Source: Bacillota bacterium (lineage in GTDB: Bacteria > Bacillota > DSM-12270 > Thermacetogeniales > Thermacetogeniaceae). Taken from it: DNA of 12,658 nucleotides. Position 1 is the first letter of the stretch; the number at the start of each line of letters is the position of its first letter. The stretch covers positions 1 to 12,658 of the forward strand of contig DAOURU010000011.1 in the NCBI GenBank assembly GCA_030627585.1, read 5' to 3'. Both the position numbers and the translations under genes were made by a program. The notes under the pieces are model-generated. The model did no database searches and had not been told where the DNA came from. It saw only the letters and a list, made by a program, of their open reading frames with translations. Shown here piece by piece: positions 1 through 6,249 of the stretch.

Positions 1-366
1 CTGGACCGGTTCGGAAAATCCGGCCATCCGGACCGTCTTTGCAGCAACCTCCTCGATCTGGAAAAGATGATTTTTAATGAAGGCGGCCGCGGCAGCCTCA
101 TCCGGCGCAGCTTGAAGCCCGGGCCGCAAGTAGGCAAGGACCGCGTCTCTCACCTTCAGCTTTAATTCCTGCTCCCGGCTGCTGTTACCAGCGGCGATTA
201 CATGAAAGCGGATGACTTCCTGGGCCCTGTCACCTTCTGTCTGCCATTTAATTCCCTGCAGGGCCCCCGGTTGTTCCGGGGCTTCAACAGGGGCGAGGGC
301 CATGCAAACGAAGAAGATAAAACCAAACAATAGTGGGCCACCCAAACGCAGGAAAAGCTTTTTCAT
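1..366 (-). CDS. spoIIR: Stage II sporulation protein R (SpoIIR), C-terminus cut by window edge
   Basis: SpoIIR is made in the forespore, exported to the intermembrane space, and triggers SpoIIGA to process pro-sigma-E in the mother cell. The 122 visible residues begin with a signal/anchor segment (MKKLFLRLGGPLLFGFIFF, then a short Ala/Pro-rich spacer). They continue into the family signature around residues 50-80: VIRFHVIAAGNSSREQELKL, then KVRDAVLAYLRP. The ATG at 366 is preceded by a good Shine-Dalgarno site (AGAAGGTGAG). A sigma-F-like promoter lies just upstream (402-431), which fits the known forespore expression of this gene. The reading frame is open to base 1, so the C-terminal part lies outside the window. 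The upstream neighbours encode SPOCS-domain spore proteins. Identification is from recognised family sequence. Confidence 0.9.
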   Translation of the reverse strand, partial: MKKLFLRLGGPLLFGFIFFVCMALAPVEAPEQPGALQGIKWQTEGDRAQEVIRFHVIAAGNSSREQELKLKVRDAVLAYLRPGLQAAPDEAAAAAFIKNHLFQIEEVAAKTVRMAGFSEPVQ

Positions 367-401
367 GCCGCTCACCTTCTTCCTTGATGACTTTTGCTTC
401 C

Positions 402-431
402 TATTCTTTCCAGAATCCGGCCCTTCTAAAC
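402..431 (-). promoter_or_regulatory. Candidate sigma-F promoter of spoIIR
   Basis: On the minus strand GGAAAGAATA (411-402) matches all fixed positions of the Bacillus sigma-F -10 consensus GGnnAnAhTr. Exactly 15 bases upstream, GTTTA (431-427) matches four of five positions of the GYATA -35 element. Transcription would start near 395, giving a short leader of about 30 bases that contains the spoIIR Shine-Dalgarno site. Bacillus subtilis spoIIR is a sigma-F gene, so motif and gene agree. The consensus comes from Bacillus and is assumed to hold in this organism. Confidence 0.6.
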
Positions 432-456
432 CAATCCGCCCTCTAAACCTTGCATG

Positions 457-505
457 AAAATACCCCTGCTCTGGCAAGCTGGCAGCTTTGCCCGAAAGCA
501 GGGGT
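457..505 (-). terminator. Long hairpin between SPOCS gene and spoIIR, probable terminator
   Basis: ACCCCTGCT (462-470) pairs perfectly with AGCAGGGGT (497-505). Inside it, GGCAAGCT (473-480) pairs with AGCTTTGCC (484-492) with one bulged T. This makes an extended hairpin of about 17 base pairs. Reading on the minus strand, the hairpin is followed by ATTTTC (461-456), a short U tract. It lies 56 bases past the stop of the upstream SPOCS gene and before the spoIIR promoter, which suits a terminator insulating spoIIR. The short U tract leaves room for another structural role. Confidence 0.5.
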
Positions 506-560
506 GCTTTAATGAGTTTTAATCGGCTGTCATCCTGGGAATGCGGTTCGGTGTTTCGCT

Positions 561-1313
561 TTACGTCACCAGCTCCAGCAAGCTGCCCAACAAGGTACAG
601 ACAAAGGCAGGCAGGATCGCCGTACAATCGGTGCTTGGCGTCTGGAAGAAGTTTACCGTTGTTTCTTCGCAAGCCTCAACGGTAGCGCGCTTGAGTTCAA
701 ACACTCCCGCCTGGGTTGCCGCAACATTGTATTCGCCAGGCGGCAGGGAAACAAAGCGGAAGCCCCCGTTGTTATTAGAAAAGGTGAAGCCGATCAAGCG
801 CCACACGGAATCAAAAACAGCGACCGGGGCGAGAACTTGAGGAACGCCGTTTAAAACAACCTGGCCGGCGATGCTTCCCAGCAGCGGAACGGGAAGCTCC
901 TCCGTCTTGGTAACCCGTACCGTCACGTCCACAAGAATATGCTGTTCGAGGCGGCTCCGGGAAAGAAGCTGGAAAGTAATGGGGCGCCTGATTATAGCCG
1001 TAACCTGGGCCTCCATATCGGGCATCGCCCCGGGAATTACGGCGTGACCGCTGAACTGCACATCCTCGGACTGGTGCCGGACGAAGTTCTCTTTACTCAC
1101 AAAAAAGATCTGCTTGTGAATGACCCCGTGGAAGACGACCTTCCCGTCAAGCACATCCCAATCCAATTCCTTGATAGATGCTTCAATATGGTCAATTTTT
1201 ATTGCTCCTTCAGTGATGTGAACGACACTCTGAACAATGTGCTGGACCGTAGCCTCGCCTACTACAGCCGGAAACTTAATTCTGACACATGTTTCCTGGT
1301 TTTGGTTGACCAT
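561..1313 (-). CDS. SPOCS (DUF3794) domain protein with C-terminal carboxypeptidase-regulatory-like domain
   Basis: A 250-residue protein. Residues ~10-140 resemble one SPOCS/DUF3794 unit, the fold found in spore morphogenetic proteins such as SipL and SpoVID (KFPAVVGEATVQHIVQ, then ELDWDVLDGKVVFHGV, then IPGAMPDMEAQVTAI). Residues ~146-225 look like a carboxypeptidase-D regulatory-like beta-sandwich: SIAGQVVLNGVP, FSNNNGGFRFVSLPPGEYNV. A Cys-containing hydrophobic tail follows (ILPAFVCTLLGSLLEL). No signal peptide is visible, as expected for a coat protein made in the mother cell. I place the start at ATG 1313, not at the in-frame codon at 1337, because AAGGAGG sits 9 bases before it. It lies 125 bases downstream of the SipL-like gene and may share its transcript. 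A role in the spore coat or cortex is inference; the domain pairing is unusual. Confidence 0.8.
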   Translation of the reverse strand: MVNQNQETCVRIKFPAVVGEATVQHIVQSVVHITEGAIKIDHIEASIKELDWDVLDGKVVFHGVIHKQIFFVSKENFVRHQSEDVQFSGHAVIPGAMPDMEAQVTAIIRRPITFQLLSRSRLEQHILVDVTVRVTKTEELPVPLLGSIAGQVVLNGVPQVLAPVAVFDSVWRLIGFTFSNNNGGFRFVSLPPGEYNVAATQAGVFELKRATVEACEETTVNFFQTPSTDCTAILPAFVCTLLGSLLELVT

Positions 1314-1365
1314 CGCCAAAAACCTCCTTCGCCTCAAAATTTTTTAATTGCTGACCGGTATGATC

Positions 1366-1393
1366 ATTGGTCCGGCGGCTGCCTGGACCCAAT
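1366..1393 (-). other. Hairpin in the gap between the two SPOCS genes
   Basis: On the minus strand ATTGGGTCC and GGACCAAT pair with one bulged G. Inside them GGC/GCC close a four-base loop, for about 11 base pairs in total. There is no U tract on either strand, so this is not a standard intrinsic terminator. If both SPOCS genes are on one transcript it could affect processing or relative stability. Only the inverted repeat is seen; its function is unknown. Confidence 0.35.
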
Positions 1394-1438
1394 CTATCTT
1401 TGCTTGTCTTTCTATTCTCTGTCCAAGCCTGCTTAACC

Positions 1439-2986
1439 CTACCGGGGATCGCACGGAATGATCAAGACCGAACCTACCCGCAGGTTACCAGGATCGATCC
1501 CCGGGTTCGCCCTGATAATCGCATTCACACTTACGTGGTACTTTTGCGAAAGCTTCCAGAGCGTATCGCCGGGCTGAACCGTATGCTGCAGCACTTCACC
1601 CGGCGGACAGGGCACCTGATCCGGGACCGGGACTGCCGGACACAACACAACGTCGATTTGGATGGTTTCGACTACCCGAGCCGCAATATTCAGCACAACC
1701 TCAAGGGTGAGCTTCCCTCCTGTAACGCCGATTCGGGCCGTCGTGTGCTCCACCGCAGCCTGCACGAGCACGGCCTGATCGGGCTGGGCGCCGGGAATTG
1801 GAATAAAGTGGCGGAACTTGATTTCTGCCTCCATGTGGTGGACGGGCTGTTCCGGTCCGTCACCTACATAAAGGACCTGAGCTTCGATCTTTCCGCTTAA
1901 AATGACCTTGTCCTTAATAATTACGATTTCCTCTTCAGGGATTTCGATCTTATGGACATTGACATCCAATACCTTTGCAACCCCCGGCTTTTCGGGTGGA
2001 ACGTCCACCTGCTCCCGTATCACAATCTGGGCGCGGTCTTCTCCCACCACACGCTCGACCCGGAGCCGCTCTTTCTCAACTTTCATCTTCTCAACATCTG
2101 TAACGACCCTTAATTCCCTGGGTTCAGTAACCTTTGCCACCTTGTCCATAATGATCTCCACGCCGACGGTCTCTGCGTTGATGACATCCCACCCGATGTG
2201 GGTAATCGTTTCCTCCACCTGGACGTGCATATCCGGCTCGGCGCCCGGCACCTCGATGAACTGGGTAAAATGAAGTTTATGGTGCATGTGGTGAACCGGC
2301 TGGGTTTCCTCCAGGGCGACGTAAATAAACTGGAGAGCAACCTCCCCCTCCACAATGACCTTGCCGTCCAGGATTTTCTTGTCTGTAATCGTCACCTTGG
2401 CATCTACATCTAAAATCTTATCAACAGGGGGTTTTTCCGCCGGGACGGTAAACCGGCCCGAAACAACGACCTGGGCCCTCCCCTCCGTGACCACCTCTTC
2501 AATCCGGAGCGTCTCCATTTTCGCCACAACACCCGGAGGCGGTTCTACCATGACATCGATCTGCTTGGTCTCGGTCACTTTCACAAAAATATGAAGAACT
2601 GCGGCGACTTCAAAAACGCCCACCTTGCGCGGGTTTACCGTGCCTTGGATGTCCACGACCTTTGCATTTACACGCGCCGTCATCCCGGGTTCGGCGCCTA
2701 GTATTTCCGCAAACTGGGTAAACTCCAGCTTTACATGGGTATGGTGGACCGGTTGCTCAGGCAGCGCCGCGACATAGACAACCTGCAGGTTAAGCGCGCC
2801 CTCAATAATCACCTTGTCCTGAATCACCTGGATGTCAGTAATTTTAACGGTTTTATCAATCGAAATAATTTTATCGATATCCGGCTTCGGTTCCGGTACG
2901 GTAAACTCTTCTTTTAGGACTACCTGAACAGTCTTTTCTCCGACAACGTGCTCGACCTTGAGCTTTTCGCAGGCAACGTGATTCAT
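1439..2986 (-). CDS. sipL: SipL-like spore coat morphogenetic protein: three SPOCS repeats plus LysM
   Basis: A 515-residue protein with three tandem SPOCS/DUF3794 units at about 8-148, 156-296 and 305-448. Each follows the same pattern: a VVxExxxQ-type strand, a VPxxKP segment, K-V-I-x-x-G, QPVHH, and PGAxPD. After a Pro/Cys-rich spacer, residues 467-511 form a LysM domain (HTVQPGDTLWKLSQKYHVSV, ending GSVLIIP). Length and domain order match Clostridioides difficile SipL, which anchors the basal coat by binding SpoIVA through its LysM domain. The start is set at ATG 2986 because GGGAGGG precedes it at proper spacing; the longer frame to 3136 would run through the promoter and into the terminator region. 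A sporulation-type promoter lies at 3024-3050. Orthology to sipL is a good inference from architecture, not proven. Confidence 0.8.
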   Translation of the reverse strand: MNHVACEKLKVEHVVGEKTVQVVLKEEFTVPEPKPDIDKIISIDKTVKITDIQVIQDKVIIEGALNLQVVYVAALPEQPVHHTHVKLEFTQFAEILGAEPGMTARVNAKVVDIQGTVNPRKVGVFEVAAVLHIFVKVTETKQIDVMVEPPPGVVAKMETLRIEEVVTEGRAQVVVSGRFTVPAEKPPVDKILDVDAKVTITDKKILDGKVIVEGEVALQFIYVALEETQPVHHMHHKLHFTQFIEVPGAEPDMHVQVEETITHIGWDVINAETVGVEIIMDKVAKVTEPRELRVVTDVEKMKVEKERLRVERVVGEDRAQIVIREQVDVPPEKPGVAKVLDVNVHKIEIPEEEIVIIKDKVILSGKIEAQVLYVGDGPEQPVHHMEAEIKFRHFIPIPGAQPDQAVLVQAAVEHTTARIGVTGGKLTLEVVLNIAARVVETIQIDVVLCPAVPVPDQVPCPPGEVLQHTVQPGDTLWKLSQKYHVSVNAIIRANPGIDPGNLRVGSVLIIPCDPR

Positions 2987-3023
2987 CTCGCTTCCCTCCC
3001 TACCAGGGCAAATTTTTCTATAA

Positions 3024-3050
3024 TATAATATGTAGAGAGGTGCGAGATGT
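3024..3050 (-). promoter_or_regulatory. Candidate mother-cell (sigma-K/sigma-E type) promoter of the SipL-like gene
   Basis: On the minus strand CATATTATA (3032-3024) fits the sigma-K -10 consensus CATAnnnTA and also the sigma-E form CATAnnnT. CACA (3051-3048) fits the sigma-K -35 element mACm, with AC lying 16 bases before CATA. A start near 3017 would give a leader of about 30 bases ending in the Shine-Dalgarno site. The family expectation for sipL is sigma-E, but I see no good sigma-E -35 element. The region is AT-rich, so chance matches are possible. Confidence 0.45.
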
Positions 3051-3073
3051 GCGTAACCGGGATTGGAGCAACG

Positions 3074-3103
3074 AAAAAAGCCGCTGCTTAAAAAAACAGC
3101 GGC
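3074..3103 (-). terminator. Rho-independent terminator after the CAP-domain gene
   Basis: GCCGCTG (3080-3086) and CAGCGGC (3097-3103) form a perfect 7-base-pair GC-rich stem around a 10-base A/T-rich loop. On the minus strand it is followed directly by TTTTTT (3079-3074). It lies about 130 bases past the CAP gene stop and just upstream of the SipL-like promoter, so it separates the two units. Confidence 0.75.
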
Positions 3104-3231
3104 CCAGCCGCGCACAGCAAAGTTCACCGCCAACAAAGTTTGGGTGATTTAAAAAGAGGGTCCTTTAAAGTGAAGGTTGTTGCTCAGGCTGACAAGTGTT
3201 GTTGCCGGCGAGCCCTTTCGGCCGCGCGGAG

Positions 3232-3879
3232 TTATCCTGTAAACATCTGGGTGAACATCTTCCCGTAAGGCCCTCCGGAAACAACACCGATTCCGATCCG
3301 GCTGAATTTCGGGTTCAGGATATTAGCGCGGTGGCCTGGAGAGTTCATTAAGGCACGGTGGGCTGTTGCGACAGTGCTCGCCCCCGCAAGGTTTTCCCCG
3401 GCATAGCGGTATTTCACTCCTGCGTTTCTCATCATGTTAAAAGGAGAACCGTAAGTGGGAGAATAATGACCGAAGTAGCCCTTGTCCACCATATCCTGAC
3501 TTTTCAGGCGCGCCAGGCGTACCAGCTGGTAATCGATCACGAGAGGATCAAGACCGGCCCGCCTGCGCTCTTGATTGACCAGGCTGAACATTGCCCGTTC
3601 GTCTTGGGTAAGTCCCCGAAGATCGGGTTGGGGCTCAGGCTTTGGTTGGGGCTCAGGCTGGGGTTGGGGCTGGGATTGGGGTTGAAGCCGGGGGTTGGTC
3701 CGGATGATTTTAATAACATCGCGAGGAAATACCTGCTGGAAAATTTGCATCAGAAAGCTGTCGTTTAAACACCCCCGGTAGTAAACAACGCGGGTCGCTC
3801 CCAAGGCCGGGAAAGATAAACACCCTAAAAAAACACCTAAAAGGAGCAAACAAACAACCAGCTGAACTTTCCTACGCAT
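3232..3879 (-). CDS. Exported CAP/SCP-domain protein, YkwD-like
   Basis: A 215-residue protein. Residues 1-28 form a signal peptide (positive start, then VVCLLLLGVFLGCL, ending near FPALGA). A short unassigned segment follows, then a low-complexity Pro-Gln-Glu linker at 64-86. The CAP domain spans ~93-213 with the typical motifs LVNQERRRAGLDPL, GHYSP (His138), AGENLAG (Glu162) and SPGHRANILNP (His183). These are the conserved cavity residues of the family. Bacterial YkwD-type CAP proteins are secreted and often found in spore-formers; their biochemical role is mostly unsettled. ATG 3879 has GGGAG eight bases upstream. The gene appears to be a single transcription unit with a sigma-A-like promoter and the terminator at 3074-3103. 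The function beyond the family is not known. Confidence 0.88.
   Translation of the reverse strand: MRRKVQLVVCLLLLGVFLGCLSFPALGATRVVYYRGCLNDSFLMQIFQQVFPRDVIKIIRTNPRLQPQSQPQPQPEPQPKPEPQPDLRGLTQDERAMFSLVNQERRRAGLDPLVIDYQLVRLARLKSQDMVDKGYFGHYSPTYGSPFNMMRNAGVKYRYAGENLAGASTVATAHRALMNSPGHRANILNPKFSRIGIGVVSGGPYGKMFTQMFTG
3622..3690 (-). repeat. Pro-Gln/Pro-Glu linker repeat with strand G-bias
   Basis: This stretch encodes the linker of the CAP protein as alternating Pro with Gln, Glu, Ser or Lys. At DNA level a perfect 14-base direct repeat (TTGGGGCTCAGGCT on the plus strand) occurs at 3628-3641 and 3646-3659. The plus strand also carries four G runs at 3660-3681 (GGGG, GGGG, GGG, GGGG, with loops of 2, 2 and 3), a plausible G-quadruplex on the template strand. 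Such linkers change length easily by slippage. Confidence 0.7.
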
Positions 3880-3915
3880 TCTAAGTTCTCCCTTCTGGTT
3901 TAAGACTGCTCCCCC

Positions 3916-3945
3916 ATTATACTAATAAATCTCAACATGAGACAA
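3916..3945 (-). promoter_or_regulatory. Candidate sigma-A promoter of the CAP-domain gene
   Basis: On the minus strand a perfect TATAAT (3921-3916) is preceded at 18 bases by TTGTCT (3945-3940), four of six matches to TTGACA. The predicted start lies near 3909, about 30 bases before the ATG, with the Shine-Dalgarno site in between. The region is AT-rich, so confidence is moderate. Confidence 0.45.
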
Positions 3946-4122
3946 AGTTACTAATTTGCCTTAGACAAGGAAAGGCTAAGAATAAAAGGGTTGTCTTACT
4001 ATTTTAGGTGTTTGTCACAATAATTAGGGGCTGTGGAATAATTTAGGAGTCGAATCCCAATTATTTTTATTTGCCCGTCTCTTTTCCGCGGCACGGCTCT
4101 AGGGTTATTAAATTCTTGAATC

Positions 4123-4434
4123 TTACTGCTCAAGGCCTTCTTTGAAACCAACCCCAAACCCTACATCATACCCTTTCAAATAACCCTGCTCCCAACCCTG
4201 GTTAAATAAGCTGTCAGCCTCCTTCTTTCCTGCCTGGCAGCCGGCTTCGAACCCGGCCAGGTACCCCTGACGCCGGCCCTGCTCAAAACCGCTTTCATGC
4301 CCTTTGACGGCCCCTATCTTATAACCCTTGGCAAAGCCGTCCGCGTGCCCGTCCGCGTAGCCGCGATCATAGCCGTCTCCGTAGACATGTTCCAGGAAAC
4401 ATGCTTGCTTTCCGTCGTTCCCGGCCTTGTTCAT
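4123..4434 (-). CDS. Small Gly-x-x-x repeat protein, unknown function
   Basis: A 103-residue protein made almost wholly of G-x3 tetrads: thirteen in a row from about residue 22 (GYDRGYADGHADGFAKGYKI and onwards), a short break (KKEADSLFNQ), then six more to the C-terminus. The residue after Gly is often aromatic (Tyr, Phe, Trp, His). The third and fourth positions are mostly charged or small. Long G-x3 runs occur in the eukaryotic Yae1/Lto1 family and in FliH-like proteins, where they favour tight helix packing; I cannot assign this one to either. I choose ATG 4434, with GGGGGG eight bases before it. In-frame ATG 4455 (closer AG-rich site) and TTG 4506 remain possible and would give 110 or 127 residues. 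No signal peptide or membrane segment is seen. It follows the phosphomutase gene by about 90 bases. Confidence 0.7.
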   Translation of the reverse strand: MNKAGNDGKQACFLEHVYGDGYDRGYADGHADGFAKGYKIGAVKGHESGFEQGRRQGYLAGFEAGCQAGKKEADSLFNQGWEQGYLKGYDVGFGVGFKEGLEQ

Positions 4435-4527
4435 TGCTTCTACCCCCCTAATCATGCTCCCCTCTCTTATAATATCCCCTTTGCCCGCAAGAGGTGAGAG
4501 CTTCAAACAAGGTTTCTTAAACCTCTT

Positions 4528-5916
4528 TTATTTCAGCAATATTTTCCGCGCGCTCCGTAAAATTTCTTTTGTCTTCCGCAAACTGTTGCTTTCTGCGTAA
4601 ACCCGCAGCAGCGGTTCGGTGCCCGAGGCGCGTAAAAGAACCCACCCGTGCTTCCCCAGCCAGAATTTAATTCCATCCAGGGGCTCCGTGGCTGTGATTC
4701 GAAAACGCCCCAAACAGTCCGGAGCGTTTTCTGCCAGGGCATGGTAGCGCTCCTTCATTTCCGGAGTAAGAGAGCAATCCAAACGCTGGTAATAATGGGG
4801 CCCGAACAGATCATGAATTTCCGTAACCAACTCCTGGAGCGAAAGATTCCATGTCGCAAGGGCCTCGAGCAGGAGCAGACCGGCAACCGTCCCGTCCCGC
4901 TCCGGGATATGATTGCGAACCCCGATGCCGCCGCTTTCTTCGCCGCCCAGGAGGAGGTCTCCCTCTAAAAACAACCTGGTGATATGTTTAAATCCAACAG
5001 GTGTCACGTGAAGCCGGCGTTCGTAAGCCCGCGCCAGTTTATCCATCATTACTGTAGTCGCGACGGTTTTTGCGAAATCCCCGGGCCAGTGACGGTTTTC
5101 TACGAGGTGGCGGGCAATGAGCACCATAATATGGTGAGGGTCAACGAAGTTGCCGTCTTGATCCACAACCCCGAGGCGGTCGCCGTCCCCATCCAAAGCC
5201 AGGCCCAGATCGGCTCCGTAATCACGAACAGCCGCCACCAAAGCACCTAAATTCTTGGCAACAGGCTCGGGAGAAATTCCATCGAAACCGGGATTATAAC
5301 CCGTTCGGATCTCCAGGCAGGGAACTCCGCACCGCCGCAGCAGAGAGGAAAGATATCCCTGTCCGGCTCCGTACATGCTGTCTACTACAACCCGCAGGCC
5401 GCTCCGGGCAAGATTGCTGCCGTCCACAAGGGTGGACACGCGGGGGAGGTAAGTCGCAGCCGGGTGAAATTCGTGGATCTCGGCCTGGCTGCTTTCACCC
5501 TCTAAATCCGAAAAGGAAATGCGGCCCGCAATTTCCTCCAGCATTGCCGGCAGGGCCGGGCCCCCATAGGGACCCTTAAGTTTAATGCCATTGTAAACAG
5601 GCGGGTTGTGGCTCGCAGTAACTACCAGTCCCGCCGCCGCCCGAAAAGTCTTGGTATTGTATGAAATTACAGGACTGGGAGCCGGCTCCCGCGCCAGAAA
5701 AACTTCGACTCCGGAGGATGCCAGCACGTTGCTCGCCTCCTGGGCGTACTCCCGGGAAAGAAACCTCGTATCATAACCTACGACAACGCCCCTTCTTCCT
5801 TTGCCGTGTGCGAGAAGAAAAGCTGTCAGGGCCCGGACAACGGCCCGGAGGTTCTCAAAAGTGAATTGCTCGCTGATGAGGCCCCGCCATCCTTCGGTGC
5901 CAAATTCTATCTTCAT
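4528..5916 (-). CDS. Phosphoglucomutase/phosphomannomutase
   Basis: This enzyme interconverts hexose 6-phosphate and hexose 1-phosphate, feeding nucleotide-sugar synthesis. The 462 residues match the alpha-D-phosphohexomutase family in length and order: N-terminal FGTEGWRG (5-12), catalytic phosphoserine loop TASHNP (Ser102), metal-binding DGDGDR (242-247), sugar-binding GGEESGG (324-330), and C-terminal phosphate-binding RASGTEPLLR (429-438). All key residues are present, so it should be active. I start at ATG 5916 because GAGGAG lies 9 bases upstream; the GTG at 5922 would be too close to it. The start overlaps by 4 bases (ATGA) the stop of a manC remnant. This suggests the gene once formed a manC-manB type pair and may have served as phosphomannomutase. 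The sequence alone does not settle glucose versus mannose preference. Confidence 0.93.
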   Translation of the reverse strand: MKIEFGTEGWRGLISEQFTFENLRAVVRALTAFLLAHGKGRRGVVVGYDTRFLSREYAQEASNVLASSGVEVFLAREPAPSPVISYNTKTFRAAAGLVVTASHNPPVYNGIKLKGPYGGPALPAMLEEIAGRISFSDLEGESSQAEIHEFHPAATYLPRVSTLVDGSNLARSGLRVVVDSMYGAGQGYLSSLLRRCGVPCLEIRTGYNPGFDGISPEPVAKNLGALVAAVRDYGADLGLALDGDGDRLGVVDQDGNFVDPHHIMVLIARHLVENRHWPGDFAKTVATTVMMDKLARAYERRLHVTPVGFKHITRLFLEGDLLLGGEESGGIGVRNHIPERDGTVAGLLLLEALATWNLSLQELVTEIHDLFGPHYYQRLDCSLTPEMKERYHALAENAPDCLGRFRITATEPLDGIKFWLGKHGWVLLRASGTEPLLRVYAESNSLRKTKEILRSARKILLK

Positions 5917-6032
5917 GCCCACCCTCTCCTCGCTGGTAAGAAGTTTTTAAGAAACTGTTTCGGTAAGGCTGAACTGCTCCGGGGCCAAAAGCGCTGCCCC
6001 CTTCCTCCTGCAAGAATAACAGCCCAGGTCAA
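5913..6032 (-). pseudogene. N-terminal remnant of mannose-1-phosphate guanylyltransferase (manC-like)
   Basis: A 39-codon reading frame starts at TTG 6032, with GGGAGG about 8 bases upstream. It encodes the nucleotidyltransferase signature TWAVILAGGRGQRFWPRSSS followed by ALPKQFLK. This is the GTP-binding N-terminus of ManC-type enzymes (family pattern AVILAGGxGTRxWPxSxxxxPKQFL). After PKQFLK the similarity stops and the frame ends in NFLPARRGWA and TGA, overlapping the ATG of the phosphomutase gene. An intact ManC has about 350 or more residues, so nearly all of the enzyme is gone. The simplest reading is an internal deletion joining the 5' end of manC to the gene downstream. The surviving start and stop may still be translated and couple ribosomes into the phosphomutase. 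Confidence 0.75.
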
Positions 6033-6146
6033 AAAATCTTCCTCCCGTCCTTTTTTTACCAGGATATGCCTGATTCAAAGAAAAGGTGATCAAAAAAGGG
6101 GGGAAATACCGTCCTTCCTGAGGGCTTGCCAATCACCCGGCCCGCC

Positions 6147-6178
6147 AAAAGAAAAGAGCCGTTTTCCGGTTACGGCTC
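6147..6178 (-). terminator. Rho-independent terminator after the 136-residue unknown protein
   Basis: GAGCCGT (6156-6162) and ACGGCTC (6172-6178) form a 7-base-pair stem with a 9-base loop. On the minus strand it is followed by TTTTCTTTT (6155-6147). It lies about 70 bases after the stop at 6250. Between it and the manC remnant (6033-6146) I see no gene and no convincing promoter. Confidence 0.75.
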
Positions 6179-6249
6179 CTGATTGAGACGCGCCTGCTTC
6201 CGGCCCTGGTCTCGCCGGCGTGAGCAGCCGAGAAGCCCTCTGCCGCCGC

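Noticed and set aside
1367..2594. Long open frames on the plus strand opposite the SipL-like gene
   Set aside because: They are antisense to a gene with clear domain structure, show no recognisable motifs or suitable Shine-Dalgarno sites, and have the composition expected of a shadow frame.
2987..3136. 50-residue N-terminal extension of the SipL-like protein
   Set aside because: It would run through the -10 and -35 promoter elements and the terminator hairpin, and it has no family similarity; ATG 2986 has a strong Shine-Dalgarno site.
4012..4066. AT-rich inverted repeat (AATAATTAGGG / CCCAATTATT) in the gap upstream of the CAP gene
   Set aside because: Imperfect pairing, a loop of more than 20 bases and no U tract on the minus strand; likely chance in an AT-rich gap. 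I see no gene or riboswitch motif in 3946-4122.
4460..4479. GGGGATATTA upstream of the Gly-x3 gene as a sigma-F -10 element
   Set aside because: The -10 fits the consensus, but no acceptable -35 element occurs at 14-17 bases upstream, so I did not list it as a promoter.
4510..4524. Small hairpin (AGGTTT/AAACCT) just after the phosphomutase stop
   Set aside because: Only six base pairs, four of them A-T, and the U tract on the minus strand is interrupted (TGTTTG). Too weak to call a terminator.
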